From: F22 sp963668535
Lineage (GTDB): Bacteria; Bacteroidota; Bacteroidia; Bacteroidales; Bacteroidaceae
Direction: 5' to 3'
Length of the DNA: 64,000 bases
Assembly (NCBI GenBank): GCA_963668535.1
Contig: OY764867.1
Location: 2,108,001 to 2,172,000 of the forward strand
In this document: positions 60,401 through 64,000 of the stretch, piece after piece
Numbering within the stretch: the first letter of the stretch is position 1
Layout of the letters: every line of letters starts with the position of its first letter
Translations under genes and position numbers: made by a program
The notes under the pieces: model-generated
What the model saw: only the letters and a program-made list of their open reading frames with translations
The model's database searches: none
What the model was told of the DNA's origin: nothing

Positions 60401-60680
60401 CGGTTTGACCTCCAAAGGCAAGGAGGATACCCTGAGGGCGTTCTTTTTCAATCACTCGCTCTACAAATTCGGGAGTGACTGGAAGAAAGTATATCTGATC
60501 GGCTACCCCTTCTGAGGTTTGTACGGTAGCGATGTTGGGGTTGATAAGGATGGTTTCAATACCTTCCTCTTTCATGGCCTTGAGGGCTTGGGAACCGCTG
60601 TAGTCAAACTCGCCAGCTTCACCAATCTTAAGGGCACCAGAACCTAGAAGGAGTACTTTTTGTATCTTTTGATCTGTCAT
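57459..60680 (-). CDS. carB: Carbamoyl-phosphate synthase large subunit
   Basis: Makes carbamoyl phosphate from bicarbonate, ATP and ammonia delivered by CarA, for arginine and pyrimidine synthesis. The 1073-residue protein has the two homologous ATP-grasp halves: the first from residue ~1 (L-L-G-S-G-A-L-K-I-G-E-A-G-E-F-D-Y-S-G) to ~400, the second from ~556 (V-L-G-S-G-A-Y-R-I-G-S-S-V-E-F-D-W-C). The oligomerisation region lies between them and a C-terminal MGS-like allosteric domain starts at ~940 (K-S-I-L-L-S-T-G-D). ATP-site motifs such as V-E-K-S-L-K-G-W-K-E-V-E-Y-E-V and E-V-N-A-R-L-S-R-S-S-A-L are intact. Gene starts 26 bp after carA. Confidence 0.97.
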   Translation of the reverse strand: MTDQKIQKVLLLGSGALKIGEAGEFDYSGSQALKAMKEEGIETILINPNIATVQTSEGVADQIYFLPVTPEFVERVIEKERPQGILLAFGGQTALNCGVALYKSGVLEKYNVQVLGTPVQAIIDTEDREIFVKKLDEIQVKTIKSQAVENIQDAKQAAARLGYPVIVRAAYALGGLGSGFCDNEDELEVLCQKAFSFSPQVLVEKSLKGWKEVEYEVVRDRFDNCITVCNMENFDPLGIHTGESIVIAPSQTLTNSEYHKLRELSIRIIRHIGIVGECNVQYAFDPESEDYRVIEVNARLSRSSALASKATGYPLAFVAAKLGLGYGLFDLKNSVTKTTSAFFEPALDYCVCKIPRWDLGKFAGVDRELGSSMKSVGEVMAIGRTFEEAIQKGLRMIGQGMHGFVENKELKIEDIDKALCEPTDKRIFVISKAMRAGYTVDQIHDLTKIDKWFLYKLRKIMDTATSLEAYDALQAVPANLIRRAKVEGFSDFQIGRAIFGPEEDDMEDAILQVRNRRKALGILPVVKQIDTLAAEYPAQTNYLYMTYSGVAHDIQYENDDRSIVVLGSGAYRIGSSVEFDWCGVQALNTIRKEGYRSVMINYNPETVSTDYDMCDRLYFDELTFERVMDIMDLEVPHGVIVSTGGQIPNNLALRLDEQDIKILGTTAKSIDNAEDREKFSAMLDRIGVDQPRWQELTSMEDVDGFIQEVGFPVLVRPSYVLSGAAMNVCSNEEELHRFLELAANVSKKHPVVISQFIEHAKEVEMDAVAQNGEIVAYAISEHIEFAGVHSGDATIQFPPQKLYVETVRRVKAISRKIARELNISGPFNIQYLARENDIKVIECNLRASRSFPFVSKVLKINLIELATQVMLGLPVEKPKKNLFDLDYVGIKASQFSFNRLQKADPVLGVDMSSTGEVGCIGEDVNGAVLRAMLSVGLRIPKKSILLSTGDIKQKVDMLDAAQKLIAKGYKLWGTEGTAKSLVENGIPCEVAHWPSTDQQPQALDLLRNGEIDMVVNIPKNLTVRELSNGYKIRRAAVDLNIPLLTNSRLASAFINAFCEMTPEDLEIKAWGEY

Positions 60681-60706
60681 AATCTAATCGTTTGTTTGAA
60701 GGTGGG

Positions 60707-61780
60707 TTAAAGCATCTGTACGAAATCATCGAATAGGAATTCGGTGTCGACTGGCCCTGAAGCAGCTTCGGGGTGGAATTGAGCCGAAAACCATGGGTTG
60801 GTCTTGTGGCTGATGCCTTCATTACTACCGTCGTTCATATTGATAAATAGTGGTTCCCAGTCTTGACCTAGGGTGTCGTTATCAACAGCATATCCATGGT
60901 TTTGAGAGGTGATAAAGCAACGGTTGGTGCCTACCTGACGTACGGGTTGGTTGTGTGAACGGTGGCCGTACTTTAACTTGAAGATTTGTGCGCCTCCTGC
61001 TTTAGAGAGCAGTTGGTTACCCATGCAGATACCAAAGATAGGTAGCTTGGGGTTATTCATCGCTTTGCGGATGTTGTGTACGGCAGCTTCGCAGGTATCT
61101 GGGTCGCCAGGGCCGTTGCTGATAAACAGACCGTCAAATTCGAGGGTGTTGAAGTCGTAATCCCATGGACAACGAATGACTTCGACATCGCGCTTCAATA
61201 GGCAGCGGATGATATTGGTTTTTACACCGCAGTCGACTAGGACAACTTTTTTCTTGTCATCGCCTGCGTTGTAACGTATTACTTCTTTGCAGCTTACACG
61301 GGCTACTTGGTTGATTAGGTTAGGATCGACAAAGGCGATCTCATCATCCCCATTGAAGACGATTTTGCCTTTCATACTTCCTTTCTCGCGAAGGATTTTG
61401 GTCAGTTGGCGGGTGTCGATACCGGTGATGCCGACTACTTCTTCGCGCTGCAACCATTCGCCTAGGCTTTCCTGGGCATTCCAGTGGCTGTATTGTTGGC
61501 TATAATCTGATACGATGATGGCTTCGGCGTGAATCTTTTCACTTTCCATCAGCGTGGGTAGATCGTACTCACCGCTCGCTGTAGTAGGTACACCATAGTT
61601 GCCTACCAATGGGTAGGTAAGGGTCATCAACTGGCCTGAGTAGCTGGGGTCGGTAAGGCTTTCTGGATAGCCAACCATCGCGGTGTTAAATACGACTTCA
61701 CCTGCCACTGGCTTTTCATAACCGAATGAATATCCGGTCATGCGTGTTCCGTCTTCTAGAAGGAGGGTTACATTCTTCAT
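60707..61780 (-). CDS. carA: Carbamoyl-phosphate synthase small subunit (glutaminase)
   Basis: Provides ammonia to CarB by hydrolysing glutamine. The 357-residue protein has the N-terminal CPSase domain (D-G-T-x-x-x-G-Y-S-F-G, V-F-N-T-A-M-V-G-Y-P-E-S-L-T-D-P-S-Y) and a class I glutamine amidotransferase domain. The nucleophile cysteine is in F-G-I-C-M-G-N-Q-L and the histidine/glutamate pair in A-Q-F-H-P-E-A. A 171-nt gap with strong predicted RNA structure separates it from the upstream purF-type gene, much longer than the carA-carB gap. Confidence 0.96.
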   Translation of the reverse strand: MKNVTLLLEDGTRMTGYSFGYEKPVAGEVVFNTAMVGYPESLTDPSYSGQLMTLTYPLVGNYGVPTTASGEYDLPTLMESEKIHAEAIIVSDYSQQYSHWNAQESLGEWLQREEVVGITGIDTRQLTKILREKGSMKGKIVFNGDDEIAFVDPNLINQVARVSCKEVIRYNAGDDKKKVVLVDCGVKTNIIRCLLKRDVEVIRCPWDYDFNTLEFDGLFISNGPGDPDTCEAAVHNIRKAMNNPKLPIFGICMGNQLLSKAGGAQIFKLKYGHRSHNQPVRQVGTNRCFITSQNHGYAVDNDTLGQDWEPLFINMNDGSNEGISHKTNPWFSAQFHPEAASGPVDTEFLFDDFVQML

Positions 61781-61822
61781 AGGTTAATAATATGCTTGAC
61801 TTTATAAATGTTCAATATGGGT

Positions 61823-61905
61823 AGGACATTAAGTCCTTGAGATGCTGGTCTCCGTGAGGTTGCTGGAGAGGTGCCTTGTGGTGGACACCTCTCCAGGGGC
61901 ATCTC
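61823..61905 (-). promoter_or_regulatory. Structured leader before carA (candidate cis-acting RNA)
   Basis: On the minus strand the RNA can form: P1 GAGATGC/GCATCTC (61905-61899 with 61845-61839), enclosing an 11-bp stem CTGGAGAGGTG/CACCTCTCCAG (61896-61886 with 61873-61863), followed by AGGAC/GTCCT (61837-61833 with 61827-61823). A further small hairpin (AATCGT/ACGATT, 61922-61938) lies before it. No known riboswitch consensus is recognised. Confidence 0.5.
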
Positions 61906-61951
61906 ATTGTGTTGAGTGCATAATCGTTGCGGACGATTTGTTTTGATGCGC

Positions 61952-63838
61952 TCAAGAATGTAGCATCTCACGGGAATACCAGTTGATGTAGGCGTTGTTA
62001 ATCGCACGTACACCTCCAGGTGTTGGATAATCACCCGTAAAATACCAGTCGCCCTTGTGGTTAGGGCATGCTTTGTGTAAGCCTTCTATCGATTGATAGA
62101 CAATTTGTACGTCGGCCTGCACGTGTGCAGGTTTTAGTAGGTCAACCATCTTGGCCGAGATTTCCTCGGGGGTAAATGGTTTATAGATTTCTCGCACGTA
62201 GTTGACCATGCGATTCATCGGATATTCTCGTTGAGCGAGGGACAGTTGGTACACCTCGTTGATGATATGGGTCATGCCGCGTTCTTCCAAGAGGGCGATG
62301 GCTGCACGGAAGGCTATAAATTCTTCCATTCGGGCCATGTCGATCCCGTAATAGTCGGGGTAGCGTACTTGGGGTGAGGAACTGACGATGACGATTTTCT
62401 TGGGGCCTAGTCGGTCTAGGATACCAATAATACTTTGTTTAAGGGTGGTACCACGTACGATGCTGTCGTCGATGATGACGAGGTTGTCTTCGCCACGTTT
62501 GAGGCTACCATAGGTAATGTCATATACGTGGGTCGCTAGGTCGTTGCGGCTATTGCCTTCGGCGATAAAGGTACGTAGCTTGATATCTTTAATGGCTACT
62601 TTCTCACTGCGGATGCGCTTGGAGAGGATCTCTTGCAGTTCTTCTTCACTAGGGCTGTGTCCTAGTTCCATAATCTGACGTCCCTTGAGAGTGTTGAGGA
62701 AGGTATCAAACCCTGCTAGCATGCCGTAAAAGGCTACTTCGGCGGTGTTGGGCACGTAGGAGAAGACGGTCTTGTCGACTTCAAAATCGATGGATTTCAA
62801 AATCGGTTCTACCAATTGCTCACCTAGTGTCTTACGTTCGTGGTAGATATCTACATCCGAACCACGGCTGAAGTAGATGCGTTCAAACGAACAAGGCTTC
62901 ACGCCGCGTGGTTCATTGATTTGTTGGGTAGTAATCTCTCCTTGTTTATTGACAAGAAGGGCTTCGCCTGGTTGCAATTCTGTAATCTGGTTGGCACGTA
63001 GATTCATCGCTGTTTGTATCACTGGACGCTCACTGGCCAAAACCATGATTTCGTCGTCATGATAGTAAAATGCAGGACGGATGCCCCATGGATCACGTAG
63101 GGCAAAACTTTCACCACTACCTGTGATGCCGCAGATGACGTATCCGCCATCCCAAATAGGTGAGGCTTTGTGTAGGACGTTGGCCATCTTCATGTCGCGT
63201 TCGATGCGGTGGGTGATGTCCATGCCTTCTAGGCCTTCGGCTTTGCATTGACGGAATACGCGTTCGACTTCTCGGTCTAAGCGGTGACCGATTTGTTCGA
63301 GCAATATATAGGTATCGGCATATTTACGTGGGTGTTGACCGTAGTTGGTGATCTCTTCGAAGATCTTATCTACGTTGGTCATATTGAAGTTGCCACATAG
63401 GCAGAGGTTCTTGGCACGCCAGTTATTACGACGTAGAAATGGATGGACGTAGCTCAACCCTTTTTTACCAGTGGTCGAGTAGCGTAGGTGACCCATATAG
63501 AGTTCGCCAGCAAAAGGGAGATTTTGCTTGGCGTATGTGCTATCGGCTAGGTTTTCGGCAGGGATACCTTTGTAATTCTCGTGTACATGCGAGAAAATCT
63601 CTTGGATGGCACCTGCACCTTCGGCACGTTCACGAAACATGTACTCCTCGCCTGGGTTGGCGCGAAGCTTTACGCAGGCTAGACCAGCGCCTTCTTGTCC
63701 GCGGTTGTGCTGCTTCTCCATCAAGAGGTACAGCTTATTAAGACCATACATCCATGTACCGTATTTCTCTTGATAATATTCTAGTGGTTTGAGCAAGCGA
63801 ATCATCGCTACTCCACACTCATGTTTTAGTTGTTCCAT
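61952..63838 (-). CDS. purF: Amidophosphoribosyltransferase-type enzyme (PurF family)
   Basis: A 628-residue class II glutamine amidotransferase plus phosphoribosyltransferase. The seven residues before C8 in K-H-E-C-G-V form the usual short propeptide, so C8 is the N-terminal nucleophile after processing. H-N-R-G-Q-E-G-A-G, R-Y-S-T-T-G and the PRPP-binding loop V-I-I-D-D-S-I-V-R-G-T-T are present. It is longer than E. coli PurF (~505), as in the Bacteroides homologue encoded beside carA-carB (recalled synteny). It may be a second PurF paralogue, so the exact role (purine entry step or a carbamoyl-phosphate-linked function) is less sure than the family. Confidence 0.85.
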   Translation of the reverse strand: MEQLKHECGVAMIRLLKPLEYYQEKYGTWMYGLNKLYLLMEKQHNRGQEGAGLACVKLRANPGEEYMFRERAEGAGAIQEIFSHVHENYKGIPAENLADSTYAKQNLPFAGELYMGHLRYSTTGKKGLSYVHPFLRRNNWRAKNLCLCGNFNMTNVDKIFEEITNYGQHPRKYADTYILLEQIGHRLDREVERVFRQCKAEGLEGMDITHRIERDMKMANVLHKASPIWDGGYVICGITGSGESFALRDPWGIRPAFYYHDDEIMVLASERPVIQTAMNLRANQITELQPGEALLVNKQGEITTQQINEPRGVKPCSFERIYFSRGSDVDIYHERKTLGEQLVEPILKSIDFEVDKTVFSYVPNTAEVAFYGMLAGFDTFLNTLKGRQIMELGHSPSEEELQEILSKRIRSEKVAIKDIKLRTFIAEGNSRNDLATHVYDITYGSLKRGEDNLVIIDDSIVRGTTLKQSIIGILDRLGPKKIVIVSSSPQVRYPDYYGIDMARMEEFIAFRAAIALLEERGMTHIINEVYQLSLAQREYPMNRMVNYVREIYKPFTPEEISAKMVDLLKPAHVQADVQIVYQSIEGLHKACPNHKGDWYFTGDYPTPGGVRAINNAYINWYSREMLHS

Positions 63839-63841
63839 AAC

Positions 63842-63882
63842 TTAAAAGAAAACAGGCACAACTGCCCAAGCAGTTGCACCTG
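63842..63882 (-). terminator. Terminator-like hairpin in the purF leader (possible attenuator)
   Basis: On the minus strand a 13-bp stem with two G-U pairs (63882-63870 with 63865-63853) and TTGG-type loop is followed by TTTTCTTTT. It lies between the predicted promoter and the ATG at 63838. Confidence 0.6.
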
Positions 63883-63905
63883 TATATATTGTACATAATA
63901 ACTCG

Positions 63906-63935
63906 CAAATATATGTAAAGAAACACATAAAACAA
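63906..63935 (-). promoter_or_regulatory. Predicted purF promoter
   Basis: On the minus strand TTG (63935-63933), 19 nt, TATATTTG (63913-63906). The leader would be about 60 nt. The remainder to the window end has no recognisable gene. Confidence 0.55.
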
Positions 63936-64000
63936 TTGGCGTCAGTAGAGCCAATATTCCCAGAAGCCCAAAAAGCCTGAGCCTGTGGGCTCCAACTATT

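Noticed and set aside
63914..64000. tRNA or gene at the window end
   Set aside because: A GC-rich inverted repeat is visible, but no tRNA cloverleaf or coding signal can be supported in the short stretch.
1..64000. rRNA or tRNA genes anywhere in the window
   Set aside because: No conserved rRNA segments or tRNA T-loop plus acceptor patterns were found in the intergenic regions examined by eye.

Overview
The window is a chromosomal segment of an anaerobic, AT-rich member of the Bacteroidetes, most likely order Bacteroidales. The protein families are typical of that group: a DUF4270 lipoprotein, a hybrid two-component system (HTCS), HU-HIG, TSCPD, AsnA and a starch-synthase-like protein beside panC/panD. 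Promoters repeatedly show the Bacteroidetes -7 box TAnnTTTG (usually TATCTTTG), several with a TTTG -33 box 18-20 nt upstream. Rubredoxin and the hybrid cluster protein Hcp fit an anaerobe. Genus cannot be read from the sequence alone.

Layout. 1-23 kb is mostly housekeeping: the end of a PabC-like gene, manC, gyrA, two paralogous TPR proteins, an O-acetylhomoserine sulfhydrylase, maeB, two membrane proteins, a LOG-family enzyme, rubredoxin, an orphan EIIC-like membrane protein with a TSCPD protein, asnA, divergent hcp/hcpR, a DUF4270 lipoprotein, a GT5-only starch-synthase-like protein, and panC-panD. 23.4-42.8 kb is a beta-mannan utilisation locus: an AraC regulator, then the operon GH26 mannanase, mannosylglucose phosphorylase, GPH symporter, mannobiose/cellobiose 2-epimerase and second GH26, two acetylesterases, a GH36 alpha-galactosidase, an HTCS regulator and a GH2 beta-mannosidase. 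Side chains and acetyl groups are removed, GH26 enzymes cut the backbone, and mannobiose is imported, epimerised to Man-Glc and phosphorolysed to mannose-1-phosphate plus glucose. No SusC/SusD pair is present. A 13-bp motif (TGACAAAATAGTA) sits at the same distance from the -7 box upstream of the GH26 operon and of the distant GH2 gene, and again, inverted, upstream of the AraC gene.

43-49 kb holds an O-methyltransferase, a voltage-gated-type potassium channel and a two-gene ABC exporter. The methyltransferase and exporter promoters share a long upstream box at identical spacing. 49-53 kb is an AAA_14/DUF4143 ATPase gene split by a complete IS21-family element (50014-52538, TACGT target duplication); removing the element plus one duplication copy restores the frame. 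53-57 kb is accessory: an HU-HIG protein preceded by four tandem 22-bp repeats, two tandemly duplicated secreted proteins of unknown function, and a lipoprotein with an HExxH metallopeptidase motif, followed by a P-loop gene fossil. 57.4-63.9 kb is a purF-type gene, carA and carB, all on the minus strand, with a terminator-like hairpin in the purF leader and a structured leader before carA.

Coding calls rest on recognisable motifs and family resemblance. Promoters, operators and RNA structures were found by eye and are predictions.
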